The translations under genes were made by a program, and so were the position numbers. A stretch of DNA of 64,000 nt from JADGQM01 sp964441945. Lineage in GTDB: Bacteria; Desulfobacterota; Syntrophobacteria; Syntrophobacterales; Syntrophobacteraceae. Shown piece by piece: positions 17,129 through 25,848 of the stretch; the stretch's first letter is position 1, and each line of letters begins with the position of its first letter. Below the pieces are notes generated by a model. That model did no database searches. It saw nothing but the letters and a program-made list of their open reading frames with translations, and was not told the DNA's origin. The DNA is taken from the NCBI GenBank assembly GCA_964441945.1, contig CAYTWB010000001.1, positions 1 through 64,000 of the forward strand. Reading direction: 5' to 3'.

Positions 17129-17174
17129 CTATTGCTGCGAGTCCCGACCGAGGTGCCGGGACTCGCAGCAATAG
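17129..17174 (-). terminator. 18-bp perfect hairpin between two L,D-transpeptidase genes
   Basis: The left arm CTATTGCTGCGAGTCCCG (17129-17146) is exactly complementary to the right arm (17157-17174), with a 10-base loop ACCGAGGTGC. The stem begins 18 bases after the stop codon of the upstream transpeptidase gene. No U-run follows leftwards, so it may be a Rho-assisted terminator, an mRNA-stabilising stem or a repeated extragenic element. The perfection and length are well beyond chance. Confidence 0.6.
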
Positions 17175-17191
17175 AGGCCCATTCCTTTCCT

Positions 17192-18037
17192 TTATTCTGA
17201 CGATGGCCCACATATGACATGGTCCTTCGGCCCGGCTCGGCAGAGCGTGCTCAAAAACCGGTTCAAATCGCCCATGGAATCAGACACCACAACCGTGGTA
17301 CCTATGGTCGCCCATCGGAAGAGCTTCTCAGCCGGGTCCGGTGACAGATTGATGCATCCATGGGAGCAGTAAGGGCCAACCACGTCTCCGGCGTGAATCC
17401 AGACCGCACCATAGATTCTCAGCGCAAAGGGCATCCAGGCGGGTTCGCCGTACGCGTTGTTATAGAGGTTCGAATACTTGTCCTCACCCTTGTCCAACAC
17501 TTTATAGATGCCGCTCTGTGTCCATCCCCACTGCTTGCCGACACACGTCAAGGCATCTCCTTTCATCCGGCCATTTTCATACCAGCCGGTGAACGGGATG
17601 TCCTTCACTACCCAAATGAGCTTGGGGACCTCGATGTTGCCCGGCAGGTTCTTTGGCAATGGAGACCAGTTCAGATAGGCTGTGAAATCGACCGGGACCC
17701 TCAAAGGGCGTTTCTTCTTGATGTCTTCAACAATGTACAATCGGTCCTTTTTGTTGATGCGAGCCAGAACGGTCTGGCAGACATAAGTGGTTAATCTCAT
17801 GTCGCTTTCACCGAGCTTCAGGATTTCATTTTCGGTGATGATTCGCTCTCTTGTTGCCAGAGAGGGCGGTCCTTTAGGTTTGGAGACCTTGGGGACCGGG
17901 GTTCCTGTTTTTGGCGGTGGCGGCACTGGAGTGGCATAGTCGAGTTGCGAGAGATCAACCTGTCTTGCTGCACAGGCTGCCAGAAAACAGCAAAGGAAAA
18001 GCACACACAACATTCCCAGCAAAAAACGCCCCGTCAC
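17192..18037 (-). CDS. L,D-transpeptidase lipoprotein (YkuD family), second
   Basis: A 281-aa predicted lipoprotein with lipobox LAAC at Cys22, then a Pro-rich linker (about 35-58, PVPPPPKTGTPVPK) that would span from the membrane to the wall. The catalytic domain (about 95-255) ends with the YkuD signature: His215 in WIHAGD and Cys228 in SHGCINLSP. The start is GTG at 18037, with GGAGG 8 nt upstream. The middle segment (GWYENGRMKGDALTC) differs from the first YkuD protein, so the two are not a recent duplication. It is probably transcribed first, with the 18-bp hairpin separating it from the next gene. Confidence 0.92.
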   Translation of the reverse strand: MTGRFLLGMLCVLFLCCFLAACAARQVDLSQLDYATPVPPPPKTGTPVPKVSKPKGPPSLATRERIITENEILKLGESDMRLTTYVCQTVLARINKKDRLYIVEDIKKKRPLRVPVDFTAYLNWSPLPKNLPGNIEVPKLIWVVKDIPFTGWYENGRMKGDALTCVGKQWGWTQSGIYKVLDKGEDKYSNLYNNAYGEPAWMPFALRIYGAVWIHAGDVVGPYCSHGCINLSPDPAEKLFRWATIGTTVVVSDSMGDLNRFLSTLCRAGPKDHVICGPSSE

Positions 18038-18222
18038 AGCTGCCCCCTCCGATGAGATTGGGATCTATCGACCATCCATTCCTTCTCCTATCCTCTTCCA
18101 AGTTCGTTGCCCTACCAGAGATTGGTTTGGAATTCAACACTCATCTGTTCATTTCCGGAGGACCGGGTATGGATATCGAGTCTGGTAACAGGACAGTCCA
18201 ACGAGCGAGGGAAACAGTGCAA

Positions 18223-19206
18223 TCATTCTGCGTATTTCTGGCAGAAACAAGCCTGCCTGGATATCGGTACCCCGGAATGCTGCTCCAGTTCGGCCAGAGC
18301 ATTACAGATCGCCTCCTTCATGGTGAGAAGCCGGGTGGGCACCAGCTCCCGTATCCGGGTATCTCTACAGATCACCTCATTTCTAAGCCCTTCGACCAGC
18401 GGCATGACAATACCCGCTGGGACCGGGGTTATCAGGCTGATCCAGTAGGAAGAAAGCAGGGGGCTGAGAAATGGGACGGCGATGATGAGACGGCGCAACC
18501 CGCGCATCTCGGCATAAATCTGCAGCAACATGCGATAGGTGATGATGTCCGGCCCTCCGATGTCCAGGGTCAGTCCGGCGGTTAACGGCTGGAAAGCACA
18601 CCCCGTGAGATACTCGATTACATTCTCTACGGAGATGGGCTGGCAACAGGTATCGATCCACTTTGGACAGATCATCACCGGAAGACGCTCGGCAAGATGG
18701 CGAAGCATCTCGAAAGGGGCCCCCCCTGCACCAATGATGTTGGCTGCTCTGAGCACCGTCGTTTGGACTCTGCCCGACTGAAGGATCTGCCCCACCCTCT
18801 GACGGCTCATGAGATGAGCAGAGAGATTATCCGCCATCTCTCCAAGTCCGCCCAGGTAGACAATCCTTCTGAGTCCGGCCGCGTCCGCCGCCTTCACAAA
18901 ATTCTCCGCTGCCTGAAGGTCTCGGTCGATATAGGCCTCATATTGGAAAATACTGCGACCGCCCATGGAATGAACCAGATAATACCCCACATCCATCGAC
19001 TCCAAGGCTCTTTCCAGACCCTCTCGATCAAGCAGATCACCCTGCACAACCTCAACCCCCGGAGATTCGGCGAGATCTTTTGGAAACCTCTGGATTGAAC
19101 GGGCAATACACCTCGTTGAGACCCCCGCTTGACTCAATGCACGCAAGAGTCTCCCCCCGACAAAACCGGTGGCTCCGGTTAGAAGCACTTTTGGTTTGCT
19201 TTCCAT
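18223..19206 (-). CDS. Atypical SDR NAD(P)-binding protein (NmrA/NDUFA9-like)
   Basis: A 327-aa protein with an N-terminal Rossmann motif TGATGFVGGRLL, an Asp-rich second strand (VVQGDLLDRE) and YLVHSMGG, typical of atypical or extended SDRs such as NmrA and complex-I NDUFA9-like proteins. The classical YxxxK catalytic pair is not evident where expected (SAHLMSRQRVGQILQ), which argues for nucleotide binding without the standard dehydrogenase chemistry. A hydrophobic C-terminal stretch (LIIAVPFLSPLLSSYWISLI, about 245-265) might contact membrane. Substrate unknown. It is on the same strand as the DUF523 gene 108 bp upstream and glnA. Confidence 0.8.
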   Translation of the reverse strand: MESKPKVLLTGATGFVGGRLLRALSQAGVSTRCIARSIQRFPKDLAESPGVEVVQGDLLDREGLERALESMDVGYYLVHSMGGRSIFQYEAYIDRDLQAAENFVKAADAAGLRRIVYLGGLGEMADNLSAHLMSRQRVGQILQSGRVQTTVLRAANIIGAGGAPFEMLRHLAERLPVMICPKWIDTCCQPISVENVIEYLTGCAFQPLTAGLTLDIGGPDIITYRMLLQIYAEMRGLRRLIIAVPFLSPLLSSYWISLITPVPAGIVMPLVEGLRNEVICRDTRIRELVPTRLLTMKEAICNALAELEQHSGVPISRQACFCQKYAE

Positions 19207-19314
19207 ACCTTTTCACCCTCGCACGCAGTTTGCAGGAATATCCCCTGTTTGAACTCGCGTTTGCCGCCGATGAATGACGAAAAACCCGCGATCCCTGAGG
19301 TCAGCCCAGACTTC

Positions 19315-20262
19315 TCAAGCATGGTTCCGAAGTCGCAGCTCCACGGGGTGAGGATTCAGGTAGTACTGGTCCTGAAGATAGGGCTGCTCATATTTTCTCA
19401 CATAATGCTTGATCAGCGTAATCGGCACAATGAGCGGGAAATGCTCCTGGTGATAATGTTCGATGACCTCCAGCAATTCCTGCTTTTCATCTGGAGAAAG
19501 CTGTTTCTTGAAGTAGCCCATCAGGTGTTGAAGCACATTGGTATTCTTCTTAACGGTCGATCGAAGCTTCAAGGCTTCCATCAGCAGTGTCCGATATTGC
19601 CGGAAGAGCTCATCTCCCTGGATTGCTGCGGCTCCTGCCACCAATCGCCCAAGAGCGGCAGTATGGGGGGCGCTATGAGCCATGATGAGCAGCTTGTGGC
19701 AACTGTGGAACGCCACCAGGCTGCCCACATTGCCGCTATCTTCGACCGTTTCCCTCCACCGTTTCATGACAAAAATCCGCTCAATAAAGCTCTCCCTGAG
19801 CATCGGGTCGTTCAGGCGGCCGTCATCCTCGACGGGAATCACGGGCAGGTGCTTCATAAAAACACCCGCAAAGAGGCCTGTTCCTATCTTTCTCGGCATG
19901 CCGTTTTTGCCGATGACTTTAACCCGCTCCATTCCGCTGCTGGGCGAATTGCTTTTGAATATGAACCCGCACAGATTTAGCTGTTCCAGTTCTGCAACCC
20001 GTTTGTGTGCCCAGCTGAGCATCCGATCGGTCAGATCCCTCTTGGTCCGGGAAGTGATCAGCGCCGGTGCCGATGGGTCCCCCTCCAGGTGCATGGACTC
20101 TCGTGGGACCCCAAACCCGCACTCCACCTCAGGACAAACCGGGACAAACTCCACGTACCGGCCAAGAGTGTCCCGCAAGAACCGATCAAGCCGATGTCCT
20201 CCATCATATCGTACCGGCTCGCCCAGAAGGCAGGAACTGATACCGAGCTTCAATCTTTCCAT
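19315..20262 (-). CDS. DUF523-DUF1722 protein (TudS/YbgA-like)
   Basis: A 315-aa two-domain protein. The N-terminal DUF523 domain (about 1-150) contains SSCLLGEPVRYDGGH and VPVCPEVECGFGVPRE; these cysteines hold the [4Fe-4S] cluster in thiouracil desulfurase TudS, a DUF523 member. The C-terminal DUF1722 domain (about 190-310) includes HSCHKLLIMAHS and LMGYFKKQLSPDEK. The fused form is widespread but little studied; desulfuration of thiolated bases or an Fe-S role is inference. The start is ATG 20262, with GGTGGGGG just before it; the longer frame to 20310 would overlap glnA. It follows glnA by 16 bp and is probably co-transcribed with it. Confidence 0.88.
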   Translation of the reverse strand: MERLKLGISSCLLGEPVRYDGGHRLDRFLRDTLGRYVEFVPVCPEVECGFGVPRESMHLEGDPSAPALITSRTKRDLTDRMLSWAHKRVAELEQLNLCGFIFKSNSPSSGMERVKVIGKNGMPRKIGTGLFAGVFMKHLPVIPVEDDGRLNDPMLRESFIERIFVMKRWRETVEDSGNVGSLVAFHSCHKLLIMAHSAPHTAALGRLVAGAAAIQGDELFRQYRTLLMEALKLRSTVKKNTNVLQHLMGYFKKQLSPDEKQELLEVIEHYHQEHFPLIVPITLIKHYVRKYEQPYLQDQYYLNPHPVELRLRNHA

Positions 20263-20278
20263 TCTGGCCCCCACCCTG

Positions 20279-21610
20279 TCAAAACATTGGGAGATATCGT
20301 TCCAGTTCATAGTTGCTCACCTGGATGCGATACATCTCCCATTCGATCTTCTTGTTTTCAATGAATTTATGGAAGATATGTTCACCTATGGTTTCCCGGA
20401 CCAGCTCGCTTTTTTCGCACTCCATGATGGCCTGGAAGAGGCTGCCGGGAAGGGATTCAATCCCTCTTTCCATACGTTCGGCTGCCGTCATGCCGTAGAT
20501 GTCCTCTTCAATCGGGTCCGGCAATTCCAACTCCTTTTCGACCCCGTCAATTCCTGACGCAAGCATTACGGCAAAAGCCAGGTAAGGGTTGCAGGCGGGA
20601 TCCGGAGCACGGAACTCGATACGTGTGGCCTTCTCTTTGCCCGGCTTGTACATCGGTACCCGAACCATCGTGGAACGGTTGCGACGAGCCCAGGAGATAT
20701 AGACCGGAGCTTCGTACCCGGGAACAAGGCGTTTGTAAGAGTTCACCCACTGGTTGGTGATGGCGACGATGTCACAGGCATGTTTCAGGAGTCCGGCGAT
20801 ATAACATCTGGCCAGCTTTGAGAGATGATAGACGTCGTGTGGATCAAAGAATGCATTCTTTTCTCCACTGAAAAGCGATTGATGCACATGCATGCCGCTG
20901 CCGTTCAGCCCGAACAAGGGTTTGGGCATAAAAGTGGCGTAGACGCCGTTTTGCCTGGCCACCTCCTTCACGGCAATGCGATAGGTCTGAGTGATATCGG
21001 CCATGCGGAGCGCCTCATCATAGCGCAGATCAATTTCGTGCTGACTCGGGGCCACCTCATGATGACTGTATTCGACATGGATTCCCATTTCCTGCAAAGC
21101 AAATATCGTATTGCGTCTCAAATCACTGCCCCGATCCAGAGGGCTGAGATCGAAGTAACCTCCTCGATCCAAGATCTCAGGAGCGGAATCCGATTTGAAA
21201 TAGAAATACTCCAACTCGGGCCCGACATAGAAGCTGAAGCCTTTGTCTCTGACCTTTTTCAGCATTCGTTTCAGAGCATATCGAGGATCGCCGTCATAGG
21301 GCGTTCCGTCGGGATTCAAGATATCGCAGAACATCCTGCCCACCGGTTTTTCCCGCGGCCTCCAGGGCAGCAGTTGAAAGGTCGTGGGATCAGGCCTGGC
21401 AACCATATCGCTCTCTTCAATGCGTGCGAATCCTTCGATAGAGGAGCCGTCAAATCCCATCCCTTCAGTGAAGGCCAACGGGAGTTCTTCTACGGATACC
21501 GAAAAACTCTTCACCTGACCCAAAACGTCCGTGAACCAAAACTGTATCGACGCAACATCGTTATCCCTTGCAGCCTTCAAAACATCTTCCGGCGAAATAC
21601 AACAAAACAT
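20279..21610 (-). CDS. glnA: Glutamine synthetase, type I-alpha
   Basis: A 443-aa enzyme making glutamine from glutamate, ammonia and ATP. Seen: the beta-grasp N-domain (VASIQFWFTDVLGQVK), the latch GFDGSSIEGFARIEESDM, metal ligands in ELEYF and HHEVAPSQHEIDLRYD, and NGSGMHVHQSLF. The length equals the Bacillus/archaeal I-alpha group (about 444 aa) rather than the 469-aa I-beta enzymes. The adenylylation loop with NLYDLP is absent (EEDIYGMTAAERM instead), so control should be by feedback or expression, not by GlnE. The start is ATG 21610, with GGAGGGG close upstream; the open frame extends to 21673 without support. No P-II gene is adjacent. Confidence 0.95.
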   Translation of the reverse strand: MFCCISPEDVLKAARDNDVASIQFWFTDVLGQVKSFSVSVEELPLAFTEGMGFDGSSIEGFARIEESDMVARPDPTTFQLLPWRPREKPVGRMFCDILNPDGTPYDGDPRYALKRMLKKVRDKGFSFYVGPELEYFYFKSDSAPEILDRGGYFDLSPLDRGSDLRRNTIFALQEMGIHVEYSHHEVAPSQHEIDLRYDEALRMADITQTYRIAVKEVARQNGVYATFMPKPLFGLNGSGMHVHQSLFSGEKNAFFDPHDVYHLSKLARCYIAGLLKHACDIVAITNQWVNSYKRLVPGYEAPVYISWARRNRSTMVRVPMYKPGKEKATRIEFRAPDPACNPYLAFAVMLASGIDGVEKELELPDPIEEDIYGMTAAERMERGIESLPGSLFQAIMECEKSELVRETIGEHIFHKFIENKKIEWEMYRIQVSNYELERYLPMF

Positions 21611-21745
21611 CTTATCCCCTCCGTTACGATCAGATCGGGTTAGGCGACAGGTCTCCCAAGGCACATCCAACAATACACCCGAGAGTCAATCCTGTTGGGC
21701 ATCTCTCCCCCAGGTCAAGAGAGAAGACGGTGGTACAACAGCACG

Positions 21746-22369
21746 CTACGGAGCACACTCCAGAGTAAGGCTTTTGACGGCCGAAGCAATCTCGCGGCTA
21801 AGACTCCCCAAGGCCCGGCTTTCAGCGGTTACAAGGGCTGAAAAGGAGGGTCCTTGGATTGCTTCCAAAAAGGTTGACCGTTTCCGCAACAGGACCTTCT
21901 TTCCCCTGCCTCCAAGAATGGACCACTGAGCATCCAGTATAGCTTTCTCGCCAGGGACCCCGTCAAAGCGGTACACATCGATCAGGACCTGGTAAGTGAC
22001 ATCCACGGAAGCCGGCCAGGGACTGGGCATCACGCTGTCGGTGTGCAAGAGTGAAGCGACGTTCCCGGCTACCGTTCGGGAAACACTGCCGGATAAAGGC
22101 TCAGCCCATCGATCAAACTCGGCAAGTTGAACGGAGTTTTGCTTTGTCCGTGTGACCATTTGAGGCCGATCAAGATAGTCAGGGATGCTGACCGGACCGA
22201 TCCCGACACAGATACTCCGGTCGAGTGCCGTACTGGCTTCCGCTTCCACAGCCCCGGAAATCGACTCCAGCAGATAGAACCTGGAAGGTTGGGAATTTGC
22301 GCATCCACCAAGCATCAGCAGCAGGGCAACAAAAGCCGGCAGGGACGACCTTAAAACTCGACTCATCAT
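21746..22369 (-). CDS. ABC-transport auxiliary lipoprotein (PqiC/ABC_trans_aux family)
   Basis: About 207 aa, starting at either of two adjacent ATGs (22369 or 22366), just after the mlaD stop, with AGGAAG directly upstream. The n-region and hydrophobic core end in lipobox LGGC at Cys22-23. The mature protein begins SQPSRFYLL, the conserved opening of the PqiC/DUF330 family, and contains IGPVSIPDYLDRPQMVTR, another family block. PqiC-type lipoproteins sit on the inner leaflet of the outer membrane and partner with MCE-protein channels. It is the last gene of the Mla operon (E-F-D-this). The frame reads further upstream to 22486 but would overlap mlaD. Confidence 0.88.
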   Translation of the reverse strand: MMSRVLRSSLPAFVALLLMLGGCANSQPSRFYLLESISGAVEAEASTALDRSICVGIGPVSIPDYLDRPQMVTRTKQNSVQLAEFDRWAEPLSGSVSRTVAGNVASLLHTDSVMPSPWPASVDVTYQVLIDVYRFDGVPGEKAILDAQWSILGGRGKKVLLRKRSTFLEAIQGPSFSALVTAESRALGSLSREIASAVKSLTLECAP

Positions 22370-22373
22370 CTTC

Positions 22374-23453
22374 CTATTTCCCCCCGTAGTTTCCTTTGCC
22401 GCGCAGCAAGGCTTCCGGATGCCTCTCCAGGTAGTCGGCAAAGACACGTAGCGAGCGAGCCGCAGTCGAAAGCTCTTTGAGCGCATTCAGCAACTCGACA
22501 CGAAGCGGCGAATCCTCGCTGATTGTTCCTTCAATGCCGCCAAGAGTGGTCTCCGCCTTTCTCAGAGCAACTTCCGCCGCCTTCAGGGTCTTCTCCAGGC
22601 CGGAGGTGATCTCACCCAGGCGGCTGTTGATGCCGCCAACCAACTTCTTGGCCTCCCCGACCAGGTCCCTCACATCGGTTGCCACAGGGTTCACGTGAAC
22701 ACGAATGTCGTGCATCAAACCCTGTGCCTCGGCAAGGGTCTTTTCGACTTCTGAGAGCAGCGGCTTGATCCGGTCGTCAACGCTCTCAGTGATGGAATCC
22801 ACGTGTTTCATGGCCTGATTTGTAGAGGTGAAGATTTCGCTGAGCTCCTGCGAATTCAGCCAGCGTTCCAACGCCTTGAGGACCTTATTGGCCTTTGAGG
22901 CCAGGTCGCTGAGAGGAAGGGTTTCAACCGTCTTTGAAAGGTTTTCCAGGCTGGAAGGAATCGTGGGGATCTGAGGATATCCCGTATTATTGCTGACATA
23001 TCGTGGAGGTTTCTTGGGGAAGAAGTCCAGATTCACAAAAAGCTGCCCGGTCACCAAACTCTGCATATCGAGCTGGGCCCTCAACCCTTTTTCAATCAGG
23101 TAGGCCAGCAAAGATTTATCTTGGGTCTGTTCAACCATTTTGGTGAGCTCCCGAGAGTTTTCAGCCTGCATGAGCCGGTCCTGCTCGATTTCAATCAAAA
23201 CGGGTATGTGCATCGCCAGGTCGCGGCTGTCGAAGACGATTTTGATATCGGTAACAGAGCCAATTCTGACCCCCTTGAAGGCCACCGGCGCACCCTTGTT
23301 CAATCCCTGCACCGAACCGTCGAAAAAAAGAACGAATTTCATCGTATCTTTCAGGAACTTCCCGCTCCCAAAAAGAATGACTCCCGCAACAGCCAGGAGT
23401 ATTGCTCCAACGACAAATACACCGATCACTGTGGTATTTGGTCTCTTGCTCAT
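22374..23453 (-). CDS. mlaD: MCE-family lipid-transport protein MlaD-like
   Basis: A 359-aa protein with an N-terminal membrane anchor (about 8-28, VIGVFVVGAILLAVAGVILF) and one MCE domain (about 38-120, FFDGSVQGLNKGAPVAFKGV). A long helical C-terminal region (about 170-340) may form the tube or needle seen in longer MCE proteins. E. coli MlaD is 183 aa, so this belongs to the longer single-MCE class (PqiB/LetB-like tail but only one MCE repeat). It should hold phospholipid between the inner-membrane ABC transporter and a periplasmic carrier. It overlaps or abuts the PqiC-type lipoprotein gene and lies 52 bp after mlaF. Confidence 0.92.
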   Translation of the reverse strand: MSKRPNTTVIGVFVVGAILLAVAGVILFGSGKFLKDTMKFVLFFDGSVQGLNKGAPVAFKGVRIGSVTDIKIVFDSRDLAMHIPVLIEIEQDRLMQAENSRELTKMVEQTQDKSLLAYLIEKGLRAQLDMQSLVTGQLFVNLDFFPKKPPRYVSNNTGYPQIPTIPSSLENLSKTVETLPLSDLASKANKVLKALERWLNSQELSEIFTSTNQAMKHVDSITESVDDRIKPLLSEVEKTLAEAQGLMHDIRVHVNPVATDVRDLVGEAKKLVGGINSRLGEITSGLEKTLKAAEVALRKAETTLGGIEGTISEDSPLRVELLNALKELSTAARSLRVFADYLERHPEALLRGKGNYGGK

Positions 23454-23505
23454 GATCTCCCGATGCTTGAGCTCATCTCATTGCTAAACATTCATTTTTG
23501 GGTGG

Positions 23506-24309
23506 CTAGCAGGTCAAGGCATGTGACTCGCCCGCCATCGCTTCTTTTGATCCCGCTCCCGACTGACCACGGGTCAGAAAATCGCGAACCATTGGATTCT
23601 CACATTCCGCCAAGAGCCTGCGAGGATCTCCGCCGGCGACCATCGTGCGCGCATCCGCATCCAGGAAGACAGAATTGTTCCCGATGGCAAAAATACTTGC
23701 CAGATCATGGGTCACCACCACGATTGTCGCGCCGAGACTGTCCCGCAACTCCAGTATCAAATCATCCAGTCTTCGGGCACTAATGGGATCAAGGCCTGCC
23801 GATGGCTCGTCAAAGAAGAGGATTTCCGGATCGAGCGCCATAGCACGGGCCAGACCGGCCCGCTTGCGCATGCCACCGCTGATCTCCGACGGATAGAAGT
23901 CTTCGAAGCCGGCAAGTCCGACCAACGCCAGTTTTAGAGACACCAGGCCGTTGATTTCGCCTGGACTCAGATCGGTATACTGGCTGAGGGGAAGTGCAAC
24001 ATTCTCTGCAAGTGTCATGGAACTCCAGAGTGCACCGCTTTGATAAAGGATCCCCAACCGCCTCATGATACGATCGCGGTCCTCGGGCTCAGCCTCCCAG
24101 AAGCTCACGCCGTCGTAGAAAACCTGCCCCTTTGCCGGTTCCTTCAATCCAACCAGGTGACGCAAGAGCGAGCTCTTCCCGCACCCGCTCCCCCCCATGA
24201 TAATGAAGATATCGGCACGCTGGATCGAAAAAGTGAGGTCGCGCTGGATCACGAAGCTGCCGTACGCCATCGTGAGGTCTCGAACCTCTATGTGAGCCTC
24301 TTTCTCCAT
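23506..24309 (-). CDS. mlaF: ABC transporter ATPase MlaF-like
   Basis: A 267-aa cytoplasmic ATPase energising lipid transport. Walker A GGSGCGKSSLLRHL, Q-loop in LGILYQSGALWSSMTL (the L-Y-Q-S-G-A-L pattern is typical of MlaF), signature ISGGMRKRAGLARAM, Walker B EILFFDEPSAGLDP and the switch His in VVVTHDLAS are all present. The ISGGM form instead of LSGGQ is characteristic of this family. It lies 33 bp after mlaE, and mlaD follows. Confidence 0.95.
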   Translation of the reverse strand: MEKEAHIEVRDLTMAYGSFVIQRDLTFSIQRADIFIIMGGSGCGKSSLLRHLVGLKEPAKGQVFYDGVSFWEAEPEDRDRIMRRLGILYQSGALWSSMTLAENVALPLSQYTDLSPGEINGLVSLKLALVGLAGFEDFYPSEISGGMRKRAGLARAMALDPEILFFDEPSAGLDPISARRLDDLILELRDSLGATIVVVTHDLASIFAIGNNSVFLDADARTMVAGGDPRRLLAECENPMVRDFLTRGQSGAGSKEAMAGESHALTC

Positions 24310-24342
24310 TACCCGTGCTCTCTACCGCTCCAAGATTGTGCC

Positions 24343-25515
24343 TCATATACCCAGAATGTCGAAAATAACGGCAAACATGCCGTCAAATACGATAATAAAG
24401 ACTATGGCCGTCACGACTGCGGAGGTCGTAGCCACGCCGACTGCAGCGGAACTCCTGCCGCACTGCATCCCCCGCATGCAGCCCGACAGGGCGATGATAA
24501 CACCGAACACGACGCTTTTAAGCAGTCCGGTATTGAAATCGGCGAGGCTGATTGCCTTCCTGGTCTCCAGGTAATACTCAACCGGTGAAAGGTTCAGCAT
24601 GCCCACACCAATCAGCCCTCCGCCCAGAATGCCCATGAGGTCCGCATACAAACAGAGCAGCGGCATCATGAGTATGAGAGCGAGGGTCCTGGGCAGCACC
24701 AGAAATTCAACGGGCGACAATCCGAGCGTCTGCAGAGCATCGATCTCTTCATTCACCTGCATGGTTCCAAGCTGGGCTGCGAACGCCGCTCCCGTGCGAC
24801 CGGCCATAATAATGGCGCTCATCATCGCCCCCATCTCTCGCGTCATGCCAATTCCGACCAGGTCCGCCACATAGATCTGTGCCCCGAAAAGCCTGAGCTG
24901 GACCGCCCCGACAAAAGCCAGGATCAACCCGACTAGAACGCTGATGAGCGAAACGATGGGCAGGGCCTGTGCACCGCATTCTTGAATGAAAAGCACAAGG
25001 TCAATACGACGAAAGCGTGCTTTCCCGGTGAATAATCTGCCAAGAGCAAGGAATGTCTCCCCTAGAAAGGCTACCATATTCGCAGTGGCCGTGACGGCCT
25101 CAATCGTCTTCCCACCTATTTTTGACAGCAATGGCACACGAGCGGTTGCCTTGATTGCGTCTTTCTTTTCAGGGACCGCCGAAGCCAAAGCCAGCAGTTT
25201 GATCACACCCTCCGGGAGACCATCTTTTCTGACCTCAACATGTTCCAGGACGCAAAGATCAAGCACCTTGACAAGAAACGTGAGCAGACTGCTGTCCCAG
25301 GCACCCAGCTCATGGGAGTCAAAGGCGACTCGCTTTAGCCCGTCGGCAGCCGATACTTCCCGTTGCAGGTCAGGCATCAGGGGCAATCCGTCTTCAATCC
25401 TCCAACTGCCACGAAGATGGATCACCAGGTCCTCTGGGTCAGGCCTGCGAAATTCGATTCTTGATCCGTCCGGCACCGTCAAAGCTGGAACATTCATCCT
25501 TCCCGGTCTGCACAT
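24343..25515 (-). CDS. mlaE: Lipid ABC transporter permease MlaE-like with N-terminal STAS-like domain
   Basis: A 390-aa inner-membrane protein. Residues about 1-110 resemble a STAS domain (LVIHLRGSWRIEDGLPL, VAFDSHELGAWDSSLL), the fold of the separate MlaB subunit, so MlaB is probably fused here. From about 125 on is the MlaE permease: VLFIQECGAQALPIVSL, a conserved EIDALQTLGLSPVEFLVLPR coupling segment, and five or six hydrophobic helices. Two starts are possible, 25515 and 25497 (MNVPALTV); neither has an ideal ribosome site. It is followed by mlaF, mlaD and the lipoprotein gene. Confidence 0.92.
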   Translation of the reverse strand: MCRPGRMNVPALTVPDGSRIEFRRPDPEDLVIHLRGSWRIEDGLPLMPDLQREVSAADGLKRVAFDSHELGAWDSSLLTFLVKVLDLCVLEHVEVRKDGLPEGVIKLLALASAVPEKKDAIKATARVPLLSKIGGKTIEAVTATANMVAFLGETFLALGRLFTGKARFRRIDLVLFIQECGAQALPIVSLISVLVGLILAFVGAVQLRLFGAQIYVADLVGIGMTREMGAMMSAIIMAGRTGAAFAAQLGTMQVNEEIDALQTLGLSPVEFLVLPRTLALILMMPLLCLYADLMGILGGGLIGVGMLNLSPVEYYLETRKAISLADFNTGLLKSVVFGVIIALSGCMRGMQCGRSSAAVGVATTSAVVTAIVFIIVFDGMFAVIFDILGI

Positions 25516-25593
25516 CGCGCGGGCCGTTTCTCCGGGTGAAAAAACAACGACATCGTTTCTGTGCAGTCCCCAACTAAAGAGCGTCAGAAAGTG

Positions 25594-25818
25594 CTATTTG
25601 GTTTTTTCACCAACGATATAGCCCCCCAGGGCCCCCGCCGCACCACCGATCAGCGCCCCCACACCGGCATTGCCGCCCGCGATGGCAGCAATGCCCGCAC
25701 CGGTTGCCGCGCCAAGAGCGCCGCCACTCAGCGTCGTCTGTTGTGTTCGGGTCATACCGGCACACCCGAGGGTAAAAACAAAAGCCAGCAGAACCAGCAC
25801 TACTGCGATCTGTCTCAT
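25594..25818 (-). CDS. Glycine-zipper lipoprotein
   Basis: A 74-aa small lipoprotein with a signal sequence MRQIAVVLVLLAFVFTLGC and lipobox TLGC at Cys19, followed by a glycine zipper (GGALGAATGAGIAAIAGG, GVGALIGGAAGALGGYIVG) that forms a helical hairpin in membranes, as in YMGG/OmpA-linker families. The start is ATG 25818, with AGGAG 7 nt upstream; a GTG eight codons earlier overlaps the ribosome site and is rejected. It is 78 bp upstream of mlaE and 30 bp after the exported-protein gene, all on the same strand. The function is not known; an envelope-stress or outer-membrane role is likely. Confidence 0.82.
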   Translation of the reverse strand: MRQIAVVLVLLAFVFTLGCAGMTRTQQTTLSGGALGAATGAGIAAIAGGNAGVGALIGGAAGALGGYIVGEKTK

Positions 25819-25848
25819 ATCGTTTCTCCTCTTGTTCTTCACTGAACG

